The notes beneath the pieces are model-generated. The model did not search any database. It saw only the letters and a list, made by a program, of their open reading frames with translations, and was not told where the DNA came from. This document shows positions 15,891 through 26,600 of a stretch of DNA of 64,000 nucleotides, one piece after another. The DNA comes from Methylobacter sp. (lineage in GTDB: Bacteria; Pseudomonadota; Gammaproteobacteria; Methylococcales; Methylomonadaceae): the NCBI RefSeq assembly GCF_030680395.1, contig NZ_JAUXVR010000041.1, positions 186,001 through 250,000 on the forward strand, read 5' to 3'. The first letter of the stretch is position 1, and every line of letters begins with the position of its first letter. A program made the position numbers and the translations under genes.

Positions 15891-17018
15891 TCATGGCCGG
15901 TTTTCGCCTAGCAAACTGGTATAAAGCCCTAATGTTTTCTCGGCTATATCCTGCCAATCATAACGCTGAGTCACCCAGCCCCGGATACTCTCGCGTTCAG
16001 CCATGTTCAGTCTCTCGCGTGACAACAATGTGATACGGTCAGCAAGGGCTTCGATATTCCCCAGTGGAAAATACTGTTCAGCGGGCAGGCACACTTCCAG
16101 ATTGGCCGGGATGTCGCTTGCCAGCACCGGCAGCCCGTAGCTCAGAGCCTCCAGTAATGCGATAGGCAAACCCTCATGCGATGAAGGCAGTACAAAAAGA
16201 CCCGCATGCGCATAAAGCTCCTGCAATGCCAATCCACCCTGAAATCCCGTCATCACAGCACCAGCCTCTGCCGCTTTATCTAACACCTCACGTTGATAGA
16301 CGTCCGGATGGTCTGCGCCTCCCACAATGACTAACTTCCAATCCGGCAAGCTGGCGCGCTTAAAGGCAGCAATCAAATCCAGATGGCGTTTTTCCTGTAC
16401 CAACCGGCTCACCAGCAACACATAGCGACCTCGATTCAGGCCGAATTTATCAAGCGCCCCGATAGAATCCGGAAGCTGCGGCAAAACCACACCATTTGGA
16501 ATCAGTGCCGACTCCATACCATGTTTACCACGAATCAGATCAGCGATTACTTTCGAAATGACAATGCGTCCATTCGACCAACGCATTCCCCAGCGCTCAC
16601 CCAGTTGGAGGATAAAGCGGGCAAACTGCCCCCACTTCTGCCGGTCGTAATCCGGGCCATGGTGTGTTACCACTACCCGTAATCCCAACAGCCTGGCAGG
16701 CAAGGTCATGAGAGCGGGACCGATGGCCTGAATATGCAAAATATCCGGGCGCTTGACAGCTGCGTAGAGTACCCCCAGAAAACTGTGCAGGATCGCCTCC
16801 AGTCCTTTCGATTTGGGCGTCCACAGCGATACAAACTTCACGCCTTTCCATTCCGGCCCAGTCTCGGCAGGCTGGTAAGGCGACCGCACCAACACCGTCA
16901 CATCGCAACCCCTTTCGACCAGCTGCGAGCATAAATTCTCGGCATGTGTTTCCACCCCTCCCTGCACTCCCGGGAAGCCTCGCAAGCCCAACATCATCAC
17001 ATGAACCGGTCTATTCAT
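15891..17018 (-). CDS. GT4 glycosyltransferase
   Basis: The 375-residue GT-B protein has an N-terminal glycine-rich loop GLRGFPGVQGGVETHAENL typical of GT4 enzymes, an acceptor-domain HHGPDYDR segment, VLLVSRLVQEKRHLDLI opening the donor domain near residue 205, and FVLPSSHEGLPIALLEALS with the conserved glutamates near residue 280. It lies 2 bp after the preceding GT4 gene. Probably a step in EPS repeat-unit assembly at the cytoplasmic face of the inner membrane. Donor sugar not determinable. Confidence 0.88.
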   Translation of the reverse strand: MNRPVHVMMLGLRGFPGVQGGVETHAENLCSQLVERGCDVTVLVRSPYQPAETGPEWKGVKFVSLWTPKSKGLEAILHSFLGVLYAAVKRPDILHIQAIGPALMTLPARLLGLRVVVTHHGPDYDRQKWGQFARFILQLGERWGMRWSNGRIVISKVIADLIRGKHGMESALIPNGVVLPQLPDSIGALDKFGLNRGRYVLLVSRLVQEKRHLDLIAAFKRASLPDWKLVIVGGADHPDVYQREVLDKAAEAGAVMTGFQGGLALQELYAHAGLFVLPSSHEGLPIALLEALSYGLPVLASDIPANLEVCLPAEQYFPLGNIEALADRITLLSRERLNMAERESIRGWVTQRYDWQDIAEKTLGLYTSLLGENRP

Positions 17019-17020
17019 TT

Positions 17021-18133
17021 CTATTCTACCTTAGCGAAAACACCCAACACAGCGCTGGCCAACTTAGCCCAGTTGTAGTCCGATTCGAGCAAAGCTCGGC
17101 CATTCCTGCCCATTTCAGCCGCCAACAGAGGATTTGATAACAGTTCCAGCACCTTGTCGGTCATCACGACAAAATCGTTGGGCGCCGTCAGCGAGCCGGT
17201 CTTGTCATCAATAACCAAGCCGCGATAAAAGAGGAAGTCCCAGACAACGACAGGCAGCTGCATCGCCATTGCCTCCAGACATGTTCCGGGTAACCCTTCA
17301 TAATAGGAAGTGGACACATAAACCCGGCTTCGGTTGTAGTACCCCAGCATTTCCAGGAACGGCACTTTGCCGGTCATCAGTACATTCTGTTCATAAGGCG
17401 CCAGCTCGGCTTTAACCCATGCATCGTCATCGCCATAGCCAACGATAGCTATGCGGATATCCGGCTTCCTTGCAATCAACTGGCGGCATAGTTCTGCCAT
17501 TGAGCGACTGCCCTTGCGGAACTCGATACGCCCGCAAAACAGTACGTCGATATCTTTTTCGATAGCATCATTTGGCGTGAACAACTTGACGTCGGCGCCG
17601 TTCGGAATCACTGTTACCGGCCCCTTAAAGCCATAGGCAAGAACCTCCTGCCTGCCCTGCTCTGTCAGGGTAATCACCTTGCTGGTCAGGTTGAAAATCC
17701 GGTGCTCCATCCATAATTTTACGGCAATCGACAATCCACTCCACTGGCTCACGAAATGCCTTGTCTCGTAAAACCGGCCGGACATACCGAGATAAGTAGT
17801 ATGCGCAGTCAGTACCACCGGAATATGCCGAGGCAGGAACAAACCGGGGATCAATGGCGGAAAATGCAGATTGACCCATTGGATCTTGCCTTCGTCATAG
17901 AGGCTTATCAGCTTGTTGCGTACTTTTAAACTCCAGAAAAAAAGACTGAATCGACTGTGATTGTATGGAAAATGGATGATTTCCACTCCAGCATACTGTC
18001 GCTCATCCCGATGCTCGTCACTGGTAATCAGGTAAACAGGCGGATGATCCGCCGGCAAATTGGAAAGAAAAGAGTCCAGGTATCTGGCAATGCCGTGAAC
18101 GCCATAGAATTGAGGATTAACGATTGCAATCAT
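17021..18133 (-). CDS. GT4 glycosyltransferase
   Basis: The 370-residue GT-B protein begins MIAIVNPQFYGVHGIARYL and has VLFCGRIEFRKGSRSMAEL for the donor domain near residue 195. YVSTSYYEGLPGTCLEAMA near residue 275 is the GT4 signature with both conserved acidic residues. Only 2 bp separate it from the next GT4 gene, so the two are co-transcribed. Probably one glycosidic bond of the EPS unit. The GT4 enzymes here differ enough in sequence to have distinct specificities. Confidence 0.88.
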   Translation of the reverse strand: MIAIVNPQFYGVHGIARYLDSFLSNLPADHPPVYLITSDEHRDERQYAGVEIIHFPYNHSRFSLFFWSLKVRNKLISLYDEGKIQWVNLHFPPLIPGLFLPRHIPVVLTAHTTYLGMSGRFYETRHFVSQWSGLSIAVKLWMEHRIFNLTSKVITLTEQGRQEVLAYGFKGPVTVIPNGADVKLFTPNDAIEKDIDVLFCGRIEFRKGSRSMAELCRQLIARKPDIRIAIVGYGDDDAWVKAELAPYEQNVLMTGKVPFLEMLGYYNRSRVYVSTSYYEGLPGTCLEAMAMQLPVVVWDFLFYRGLVIDDKTGSLTAPNDFVVMTDKVLELLSNPLLAAEMGRNGRALLESDYNWAKLASAVLGVFAKVE

Positions 18134-18243
18134 TATTGTTCCATCTCTTAATTATTGATTTACTCAAGTTACGGCATGGTAATTCCGCCAATTTATAAAA
18201 AACCATTGCTATGGTGACTAAGGGAACCAAGATGATCTTCGCT

Positions 18244-19491
18244 TCATGAGGCGCCTCTCACTGGTGCGGTTGATCTGCCAAGATCGAGATAGACCGCCGC
18301 CACCGTACGTGCAATGCTGTCGTAATCTCTTTTACCCAACACATACTCACGCCCTTTAGTTCCCATCTGCCGCATCGTTTCCGGGGAATTTAATAAACCG
18401 GTCACGGCTTGTGCAAAGGCATCGCCATCTAACGTTATACATATTCCGGCACCACTCTCTTCGATCACTTGTGCCTGGTCAGGATTGTCGTTGGCCACGA
18501 CGGGCAATCCCAAAGCCATGTATTCCATAGCTTTAGTAGGTGAGGCGCTGTCTAATAAAAAACCGCGAGGAAATGGAGAAAGCCCGATTTCTGCCGACCG
18601 CACATAGCTCCAGGCTTGCGACGCGGGTAACCATCCTGTCCAGATAACATAATCCGCAACTCCCGTACGCTCAGCTTCCTGCTTCAACCAGTTTCGATGT
18701 GCTGCATCTTCAATATCGCCAACAAGTACCAGCATGATATTGGGAATCTGTTGTTTGATTAGTGCGAGCATTTGAAAAAGAATTTCGATTTTCCTGACAC
18801 GATCCAAGGTGCCTAGGTAGGACAAGACACGCTTTCCTTCGAGACGCGGGTCATCAGCCGGCTGAATGCTCTCCGGAGTAGCCGTTTCCATATCGACTCC
18901 CATGGGCACCGGCGTCATCTTCGCCATGGGGATACCCTGTTGTGCAACATCCAGTTGCATCTGGCGACTTTGCACAAACACACGGTCAGCCTTGGGTAAC
19001 ACGACCCGATACAATAACCATTTGCCGAATATGCCCTGCACCAGAGGGAACCAGAATCGCATGCCCCCCTTGATCCCTCTGGCCATTGCCCGATCGATCT
19101 GCCCTTCTGATTGCGGATAGGAAAGCCAGTAAAAGAACGGAATTCCTTTCAGTCTGGCCGCGATAAGCCCTGCGAGAGCCGTCACCGACATGTCGCGCAC
19201 CTGGATCGCATCGTATTTCTTTCCATCCATGGCGATCAGCACTCGCAGGTTATGCCAAAATTTAACCAAATGCTGGCTGGCGCGATTGCGAGGCACATTG
19301 CATAACACTGCCTGGCCGCCGCCCCATGGCGTTTCAGGATTATCTTCTACCGCACTATTGCGCTCTGTTACCAGATCGCATGTGATTCCATACCGGGGCA
19401 GATATTTGCCGAACAAAGCGACAACATCAGGACGGAATGTTGGCCATTGTTCTGCGGTAAAGTACAACAAATGAAAGCGATTGTTATGCAT
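18244..19491 (-). CDS. GT4 glycosyltransferase
   Basis: The 415-residue GT-B protein has DAIQVRDMSVTALAGLIAA in the acceptor domain, VLSYLGTLDRVRKIEILFQ at the start of the donor domain near residue 225, and EIGLSPFPRGFLLDSASPTK near residue 315. The last is the variant signature seen in GT4 enzymes with Ser-Pro-Thr-Lys rather than EG(F/L)P. It overlaps the Wzx-Wzy gene by 8 bp, indicating coupled translation. Likely an EPS assembly step. Confidence 0.85.
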   Translation of the reverse strand: MHNNRFHLLYFTAEQWPTFRPDVVALFGKYLPRYGITCDLVTERNSAVEDNPETPWGGGQAVLCNVPRNRASQHLVKFWHNLRVLIAMDGKKYDAIQVRDMSVTALAGLIAARLKGIPFFYWLSYPQSEGQIDRAMARGIKGGMRFWFPLVQGIFGKWLLYRVVLPKADRVFVQSRQMQLDVAQQGIPMAKMTPVPMGVDMETATPESIQPADDPRLEGKRVLSYLGTLDRVRKIEILFQMLALIKQQIPNIMLVLVGDIEDAAHRNWLKQEAERTGVADYVIWTGWLPASQAWSYVRSAEIGLSPFPRGFLLDSASPTKAMEYMALGLPVVANDNPDQAQVIEESGAGICITLDGDAFAQAVTGLLNSPETMRQMGTKGREYVLGKRDYDSIARTVAAVYLDLGRSTAPVRGAS

Positions 19492-22387
19492 TGAGCTTTA
19501 CCGAAGTTTGTTTGGATGAAGATACTGGACAGCGCTGTCTGCCGAGAAGGCCGTGGTAATTCATTAAATACCCCAGATAGCCCAGCACAATCGCGTAGAT
19601 CAACTCCATAGAAACCAGATTGACGCTTGAGGCCGAATACACCACATCCAAAAGAAAGAGCGAAATCGCCATCTGAATTGCGAGAGCATCCGCCCTCACT
19701 GTTGGATCGCTAACTGACCGGCGCAGCTTACCGGCAGCGCCCCACGCTGCAATAAAGATGCTCACGAACATCATGAAACCAATCAGGCCGGTATCCCAGA
19801 GCAGTGTAGAAGCAGCTGTCAAATCGATGCCGTAGTTTAAATATTTTAACCCAAGGTGACCTGCCAAATTATTTAGGGAAGTATAAGAACTACCCAACCC
19901 GTTTCCGATAATAAAACCTAAGAGATCGTGCCAATTATGCTGAGCCCAGAATGTGATGGCGGTCCAACGATTAAGAGACCCCGCCTCCCCTGAGTAGCCC
20001 TGATCTCCGACGTTGTACCGTAGCGTTGCAGCCACAACCTGATCCAGACTGCTATGCATTATGATCACCACATACAGGTAACCAAGCAACATCGTTAGTA
20101 AAGCCAGCATAATAATGGCGGGCAGAAACCGTAGCGGCGCACTGATCAAATCATCTTTGAGCAAAATCAATCCCACCAACGGCAGCATAATGACAGCAAT
20201 CTTCGTCTCCCCCATGCCTAAAGGCAGTAGGCATATAAAAGCCAACGGATAAAAAATCTTGCTGCTGATTAATCCTGCTCGCCAGCGCGCTGAAAGAAAT
20301 GATAGAGCGATAAAAAGGTAAATCACCATAACCGAGTTGGGGCTGCCACCCTCTAAATTAGCCCCGAATGTGCCGGCGACAACATCAGTTGTATAACTCG
20401 ACAGGGACAACCCGCCACGTAAGGGAACAAGCACCACCAACTCGTAGAGTGCGAATGGAAATTGCAACAAGGCCACTGCCATCAAAAACTGGCGCCATCG
20501 AACATAGTTTTGAGGTGTAAATGCGATCATGGTCAACGCCATCATCAGGCCAAACGACTGAAAATATCGCTTGAACCCTGCAACAAACTCCACAAGGGAA
20601 TAGCACTGAACTATGCTGACCCCAACCGCATAGACAAGAAATAGCAGCGCAATCAGCATAAAACCCGGCGCACGTCTTTGCTTGCTCCACAAGATATTAG
20701 TCAGCGAGGGTATAAGCAGCAGCATACTCAGCAGAGAAACACCCCAGGTAACCTTACTTAGCGCGCCGGCTGAAAGTACGCCCAACAGAAACCCGATAAC
20801 AAGTATCAACCATATGGTTAATTCAGGCATGATCAGCAGCACTGGGCCCAACACCAAGCACACGCCCAGGCCAATCATGACCGGGTTGGCAGTGACGGCC
20901 AACAATCCCATCAACACTGCGCAAATTCCAAGACCTGAAATCAAGGCCAGATTACTTATTTTGGCATGACCGGAAGCATAATTTCTGGGAGCGGCGCCCA
21001 ACCCCATACTGCGCCATCGTTGGCTGCCGATAGACATCAACCCTGTGCATGAGGCTCGAAAACGCCGAGTTTTGTTTATCGCAATACTGTAAATACCGGC
21101 CAGCAAAGGTCGAACTTCGTTTATCGCAAGACGGTAAATACCAAACACATCCCGTAATGGCGGATATAACATCGGCAGCACCAGCACTGTCGCAGTCTGA
21201 GCAATCAAGGTTGCCACAGCAGCGCCTGGCGCCCCGTAACGCGGCACCAGAAACAGCGCCAGACCGAAATTAAATAGCAATAACACCACGGACTTGACCA
21301 CTAATTGAGACTGCCGGTAAGTGGCCAGTAAATACTGGTTCACTGGCGCATCAATGAAGATCAGCACCGCCATCCATATATGAATCATGAGAACACTACT
21401 AGCCCCCAGATACTGATCGCCGAGAAGCATGCTGATCATCTCCGGGCCAATTGCCGAAATAAAAACGCAAGGAATCAAAGACAACAATGCCATGCCGGCA
21501 ATAATGCGCGCCACATTACTCTGGAGTTGTTCGCCCAAGTCTTTGGGATAGATGTAACGCGAAGCCAGCGATTGAACAATCATCGGCGGCACCACCCACC
21601 AGATTCCGGAAAAACGCATAGCAGCGGCGTACACACCAACCTCGGTCATACTCGTAAGGCGGCCAAGCATAACTTGGTCGACTCCTGCGTTAAGCGACGC
21701 CACCAGCGTATTGAGAATAATAGGCAAGCCGGTTAGCAGCATTCGCCAGGCGTGGCGAGTGTCAAATCGCCAATGGGAGAAGCGCTCACCATACCACCAA
21801 TACGCCCCTACCAGACACATCCAATATAAAACGGATTCCAACGTCAATACTGTCATCAAGCCGATCAATCCCGCACCGGCAACAATGACACCCACTCTCA
21901 ACAAAGCACCTATAATAATAGAGATATTCTTGCCCAAAACTGCAGGCCCAATATTGGTGTGCGAGGCAAACCATATCCAAATGCCTCCCGTAGTCTCGGC
22001 AAAGGGAACTCCGACACACAAGATGGCAAGCAGCATGAAATCGGTCTCATTAAAGCCCCCCAGCGGTCTGGCCGCCGCGAGCATTAATGCGATGGCCAGC
22101 AGGGAACCGCACAGGCGAATCATGAAAGCGCTGCCCATAATGCGGTCTTCGTCGGCGCGGTCGCGCACCATGTCGCGCATCATGGTATCGCCCACCCCCA
22201 ACCAAGCTATGGCCCCAAACATGCCAAGCCAAGCCGTAATGTAGTTGAAGCGCCCGAACTGCTCGGGACCCAAATAACGCGCAAGCCAGAGGCCCACCAA
22301 AAAGCCGATGAGCATACGCAGCGCCTTCTCGCTGGAATGCCATGCGATATTGCGCAACACCTGGACGTGTCCTTTGTTTGAAGTCAT
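19484..22387 (-). CDS. Wzx-like flippase fused to Wzy/O-antigen ligase-like polymerase
   Basis: This is one uninterrupted 967-residue frame. Residues 1 to about 440 match polysaccharide flippases: the N-terminal RNIAWHSSEKALRMLIGFL, LARYLGPEQFGRFNYI and about twelve hydrophobic helices. Residues from about 465 onward hold a second set of ten or more helices with a long periplasmic loop (SLDQVVAATLRYNVGDQGYS) and IIGNGLGSSYTSL, resembling O-antigen polymerase/ligase proteins. Normal Wzx and Wzy are separate proteins of 400-500 residues each, so this equals the sum of both. A basic linker (residues 433-460) joins them. It overlaps the next GT4 gene. Expected role: flip the lipid-linked repeat unit and polymerise it. 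Confidence 0.85.
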   Translation of the reverse strand: MTSNKGHVQVLRNIAWHSSEKALRMLIGFLVGLWLARYLGPEQFGRFNYITAWLGMFGAIAWLGVGDTMMRDMVRDRADEDRIMGSAFMIRLCGSLLAIALMLAAARPLGGFNETDFMLLAILCVGVPFAETTGGIWIWFASHTNIGPAVLGKNISIIIGALLRVGVIVAGAGLIGLMTVLTLESVLYWMCLVGAYWWYGERFSHWRFDTRHAWRMLLTGLPIILNTLVASLNAGVDQVMLGRLTSMTEVGVYAAAMRFSGIWWVVPPMIVQSLASRYIYPKDLGEQLQSNVARIIAGMALLSLIPCVFISAIGPEMISMLLGDQYLGASSVLMIHIWMAVLIFIDAPVNQYLLATYRQSQLVVKSVVLLLFNFGLALFLVPRYGAPGAAVATLIAQTATVLVLPMLYPPLRDVFGIYRLAINEVRPLLAGIYSIAINKTRRFRASCTGLMSIGSQRWRSMGLGAAPRNYASGHAKISNLALISGLGICAVLMGLLAVTANPVMIGLGVCLVLGPVLLIMPELTIWLILVIGFLLGVLSAGALSKVTWGVSLLSMLLLIPSLTNILWSKQRRAPGFMLIALLFLVYAVGVSIVQCYSLVEFVAGFKRYFQSFGLMMALTMIAFTPQNYVRWRQFLMAVALLQFPFALYELVVLVPLRGGLSLSSYTTDVVAGTFGANLEGGSPNSVMVIYLFIALSFLSARWRAGLISSKIFYPLAFICLLPLGMGETKIAVIMLPLVGLILLKDDLISAPLRFLPAIIMLALLTMLLGYLYVVIIMHSSLDQVVAATLRYNVGDQGYSGEAGSLNRWTAITFWAQHNWHDLLGFIIGNGLGSSYTSLNNLAGHLGLKYLNYGIDLTAASTLLWDTGLIGFMMFVSIFIAAWGAAGKLRRSVSDPTVRADALAIQMAISLFLLDVVYSASSVNLVSMELIYAIVLGYLGYLMNYHGLLGRQRCPVSSSKQTSVKLNA

Positions 22388-22505
22388 GGCATCAACTCTT
22401 CAGTGCCGAGGGAGGCATGCGCGCCAACACCAAGTACGCTACCCGCCGCATAGGCTGCGCTATTTAACGCCGACATGATGACGAAAATACGAATAGTTAC
22501 AGGAG

Positions 22506-23180
22506 TCATAGGGCACCAATAAGTTGCAGCGTGCGCTTGATCTTACGAAGAACCCGTGTGACAAATTGATGGTTGCTATCGCTCCAAGAGCTAGCCCAGC
22601 GATGCACTGCATAGGCCTGCGGAAAATGATCGTTGGCGCGATGGGGCTCATTCCAGTTGTATGGGTAGAACCACTCGCGGGGAAACAGTGTAAAGTCTCC
22701 GGCTAGGCCACCGCCGAGCAGAACCCGAGTAAACAAACCGGGCCCCGTCTCAACAGCAGTATTTATTTCTCCCACCCGCTCCGGCAGCGCACTTAGGCAG
22801 CGCTCCATATAGATGGAATTTGGCTCTACGCCGATGATGCCAATGGATACGCTAAGTCCGTCCTCTGAGCATGAAAAATTTTTCACGCCAACCAGGATCG
22901 GGTCAATATTACGCAAACATTCAAAATCGGTGTCCAGATAGACGCCGCCGTGTCGCAGCAATATCTCATAACGCAAAATATCCGCCATTTGCGCATAGTT
23001 CGACGCAGCGCTTATGAGATCCATGCGCCGTGGTGTGAAACCGAGATTATCAAGATTCCACAGCTTGTATTCCCAATCCGGATGCAATGCTAACCAACCA
23101 TCCCGGTAAACACGGAATTTCTCGGGCAACTCCGGGTTATCCCGGTTAATCCAGATTTGGTGAAAAACTTTCGGGATCAT
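22506..23180 (-). CDS. GT32-type glycosyltransferase (OCH1/capsular family)
   Basis: The 224-residue protein begins MIPKVFHQIWINRDNPELP, the usual opening of family-32 transferases. It then has YAQMADILRYEILLRHGG and the metal-binding DxD in GVYLDTDFECL near residue 90. Length matches short bacterial members. AGGAGA lies 5 bp before the ATG, supporting this start. It follows the NRPS genes and precedes the Wzx-Wzy fusion, so it probably adds a sugar to the EPS unit. Sugar not determinable. Confidence 0.85.
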   Translation of the reverse strand: MIPKVFHQIWINRDNPELPEKFRVYRDGWLALHPDWEYKLWNLDNLGFTPRRMDLISAASNYAQMADILRYEILLRHGGVYLDTDFECLRNIDPILVGVKNFSCSEDGLSVSIGIIGVEPNSIYMERCLSALPERVGEINTAVETGPGLFTRVLLGGGLAGDFTLFPREWFYPYNWNEPHRANDHFPQAYAVHRWASSWSDSNHQFVTRVLRKIKRTLQLIGAL

Positions 23181-23455
23181 AACGCTCTCCTGGAAATGTT
23201 GTGATGTGTCTTCTTTAATACAGTGAATGTTTTTTCGGCACAGCAGGACATAACCCGTCCAAAATGCAGGAAAAAAACTTGAGTTTCCGATGAGTCGACC
23301 AGGTTTCGTTTATCCGGATTGATCGGGAGATTAAACAACAGCATCACAGCAAAACTGATCCGCTGAATCGAAATTTCTTCGTCACCGACCTTGGGTAGGT
23401 GTAAGTTGAGGATTGCGATGTTGTTGAAAGCATTGATTTTATTTGTCATGATCAT
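23177..23455 (-). CDS. Uncharacterised 92-residue ORF
   Basis: The frame runs from ATG 23455 and overlaps the GT32 start by 4 bp (ATGA). The product, starting MIMTNKINAFNNIAILNLHL, has no motif I recognise. An overlap of this kind is typical of coupled genes, but the GT32 gene has its own good ribosome site and the composition is not strongly protein-like. It could be a chance frame or a relic. Confidence 0.3.
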   Translation of the reverse strand: MIMTNKINAFNNIAILNLHLPKVGDEEISIQRISFAVMLLFNLPINPDKRNLVDSSETQVFFLHFGRVMSCCAEKTFTVLKKTHHNISRRAL

Positions 23456-23499
23456 AGCCGGGTTTACCCTTATTTCTAATACTTAAGACCCCGATGGTA

Positions 23500-23610
23500 A
23501 TGCTGCCCGGTAGGTAACATCAATTTAAAGCCGATACTACCGGCATTGTATGTTGGCGTTCAAAACTAACGCCGTTGGTACCTGCATTGCCCAAGACATG
23601 GGCAATGCAG
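23500..23610 (-). pseudogene. Possible relic of an EpsL-like gene end
   Basis: The DNA here resembles the 3' part of the EpsL-like gene at about 34641-34720. A block reading ttaaagccgata(c/t)taccg is shared, then caaaactaa, g(t/c)tggtacc and gccca in the same order. On the minus strand one frame gives GSIGFKLMLPTGQ against EpsL's GNIGFNVMYQPLD. It is short and frameshifted. If real, EpsL-like sequences flank the NRPS genes on both sides. Confidence 0.35.
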
Positions 23611-23652
23611 CCCTCTTCTACCATCCGCCGGTTACAAATAGCGGAACAGGGT

Positions 23653-26600
23653 TCAAGATAATGGATCGTCATCGTTAATAACTTTATCCATGCAAGCGAT
23701 TAGTTTTTTAGCCAGGATTCTGACATGAGGCTCTCTGAATATATCAAAATGCGCTCCGGAAACCTGTTGAACTTCCAGCTTGTGACCCAGAAGTTTTTTC
23801 CATGCCTGTTCTGGACGGACATAGCTAATAAACTTACTCGTCGACTCCCATCCTTGAAATAGAGTTACATGACTGCCGTTATAACTTTTTGGTTGATAAT
23901 TATTGTGACAAGCGTTGTCAGGTGCTGATGTATAAATATGGGGCCAGAAATCCGTGCCGTATTTATAGGAAGTTCCCAGATCATTGATTTTATTTTTGAT
24001 CTTTTTCAAGAGCTGGCTTGGGCTTAGACTAAAAAAATTACAGATAACCCGATGATAAGGCAGCCACTGCTTTTCATGTGTCAGGTGGGTATCCATCAAT
24101 CCTACCAAGTTCACTTGATGTCCATTTGTAACTAATTGGCAGGCCATTTCATAGGCAATCACGCCACCAAAGGAAAACCCGATCAAATAGTAGGGGCCAT
24201 GCGGCTGTATCTGTTGCAGTTCCTTAATATAGTGGCTGGCCAGATCTTCCAATAAGGGTAGGGAGAGAGAACGATTGCCAATCTCTGCTGCCATACCGTA
24301 TCGTAAGAAATATAGCGGCTGATCCTTTCCAAGATGTCGCGGCAAGTCTACTAGGGATAATGTGTGAATCGCGAATAAGGGAGGCCGTGAACCTTGCGTT
24401 TGAATCGGAACAAGGGAATACCATGAAGGCTGCCGGTTACCGGACGATATTATTATTCCAAGTTCTTCAACTAGTGGAGATTGGTAAATTGCGCCCAAGG
24501 GTAAGTCGATATTGAACAGCTTATTAACCTCAGCAACCATCTTAACCACTAACAAAGAATGCCCGCCCAACTCGAAGAAATTGTCGCGAATGCCGACCCG
24601 ATCAATCTCCAAAACATTGCACCATATCTCGGCCAGCTGCTTCTCCACCGGATTGCGAGGGGCGATAAAATCGGCTTCCAGTTCTTGCTGACTTTGATCC
24701 GGCTTCGGCAGAGCCTTTCGATCCAGCTTGCCATTGGGAGTGAGCGGCAACGCGTCGAGGCATACAAACGCCGAAGGGATCATGAACTCCGGCAACTTAG
24801 GCTTAAGAAAGTCTCGTAGCTCGGAAACGAGTGGTGCGGGAGTACTTTGGGGTACTAGATATGCCACCAGGCGTTTGTTCCCGGGAACGGGTTCGTACAC
24901 TTCCACCACGACCTCAAACAGTTGCGGGTGTTGTCCCAGCACCGATTCAATTTCACCCAGCTCAATACGAAACCCGCGAATCTTAACCTGATGATCTATA
25001 CGCCCCAGAAATTCAATAGTGCCGTCAGGCAGATAACGAGCCAGATCGCCGGTTTTATATAAGCGAGCATGCGGATCATCATTGAAAGGATGTTTAATGA
25101 ATTTTTCAGCGGTTAACTCAGGACGATTGAGGTAACCTAGCGCTAAACCATCGCCGCCAACATGAATTTCTCCTGATACACCGATAGGGACCGGCTGTAA
25201 GAGCGCATCCAGAATATAGATTTGGGTGTTGGCAATGGGGTATCCAATGGGAATTGAAGTCGCTTGATCAGCAATCGTTTTCGGAATCGGGTAACAGCAG
25301 GCAAATGTAGTACTCTCGGTAGGACCGTAACCATTAATTAATTGAGTGTCAGGTAATTGCTTAAGAGCGCGATTAATATGGCTTATAGATAAAGCTTCTC
25401 CGCCAGTCAGGACTTGTGCAACGGTGCTGAGAATCTGGGGCTTTTCATCGATAACGGTATTAAATAATGAGGCTGTTAACCATAGAATACTGATTTGCTG
25501 CTGCTTGATTATTTTTTCCAGACTACTCAAAATCGGGACTCGTTCAGGATAAATAACACAGCGAGCACCATGAAGCAGCGCACCCCATACTTCAAAGGTA
25601 GAGGCATCAAATGCAATGGATGCTAATAATAAGAATTTCTGCTTATCATCAAATCGGGCATAGGTATTATTTAATATCAATCTTGCAATATTGTAATGGC
25701 ATACCTCAACGCCTTTAGGCACTCCGGTAGAGCCCGAAGTGTACATAACATAAGCCGGATTGTTCAAGGCAGTATTGCAATGCAGATTGTCGGTACTTCC
25801 CTGATTAATATCATTCCAGCATGTATCGAGACAAACAAGCCGGCCTGAACAAATCGGTAATTGTGCAACCAGTGAAGAATGCGTCAATAGTACCCGGGCA
25901 TTTGTATCCTCCAGCATAAAAGCCAGACGATCCCGAGGGTAAGTCAGATCAAGCGGCACATAAGCCCCACCTGCTTTGAGTATAGCCAGCAGGCCGATCA
26001 CCAGATCAATAGAGCGATCCATGCAAATAGCCACCCGGGTACCCGGTTTGACACCCACTGTTTGCAGGTAATGCGCCAGTTGATTGGCTTTGGCGTTAAG
26101 CACCTGATAACTCAGTTGTTGATCTTCAAAAACCAGCGCGATGGCATCCGGTATCTTTGCCACCTGCTCTTCAAAGAGTTGATGGATACATTTATCTTTC
26201 GGATAGTCAGTACGGGTGGCATTCCATTCGACCAATAACTGGTGACGTTCAGGTGCAGTGAGTAGCGGCAATTCAGCAACGGCGGTTTCCGGGTGCTCGA
26301 CTATTGCTTCCAGTAAAGTTTGAAAATGGCTGCCCAGCCGGGTAATGGTTTCGGGATTGTACAAGTCCGTTCTGTATTCAATCGTACCGGTTAAGCCATC
26401 GCGATGCTCCACTAATGAAAGTGTCAAATCAAACTTGGCCGTCTCGTTGGTTACAGTAAGGTCGGTAATCGTCAGGCCGGGTAATTGCATGTCTTGCAAT
26501 GCCGTAGATTGCAAGACCATCATGACCTGAAACAACGGATTCCGACTCATATCCCGTTGTACCGGCAATTCAGCGACCAGTTTTTCAAAAGGTAAGTCCT

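Noticed and set aside
21711..22244. 177-residue plus-strand frame opposite the flippase domain
   Set aside because: Antisense shadow of a membrane protein; basic and low-complexity composition.
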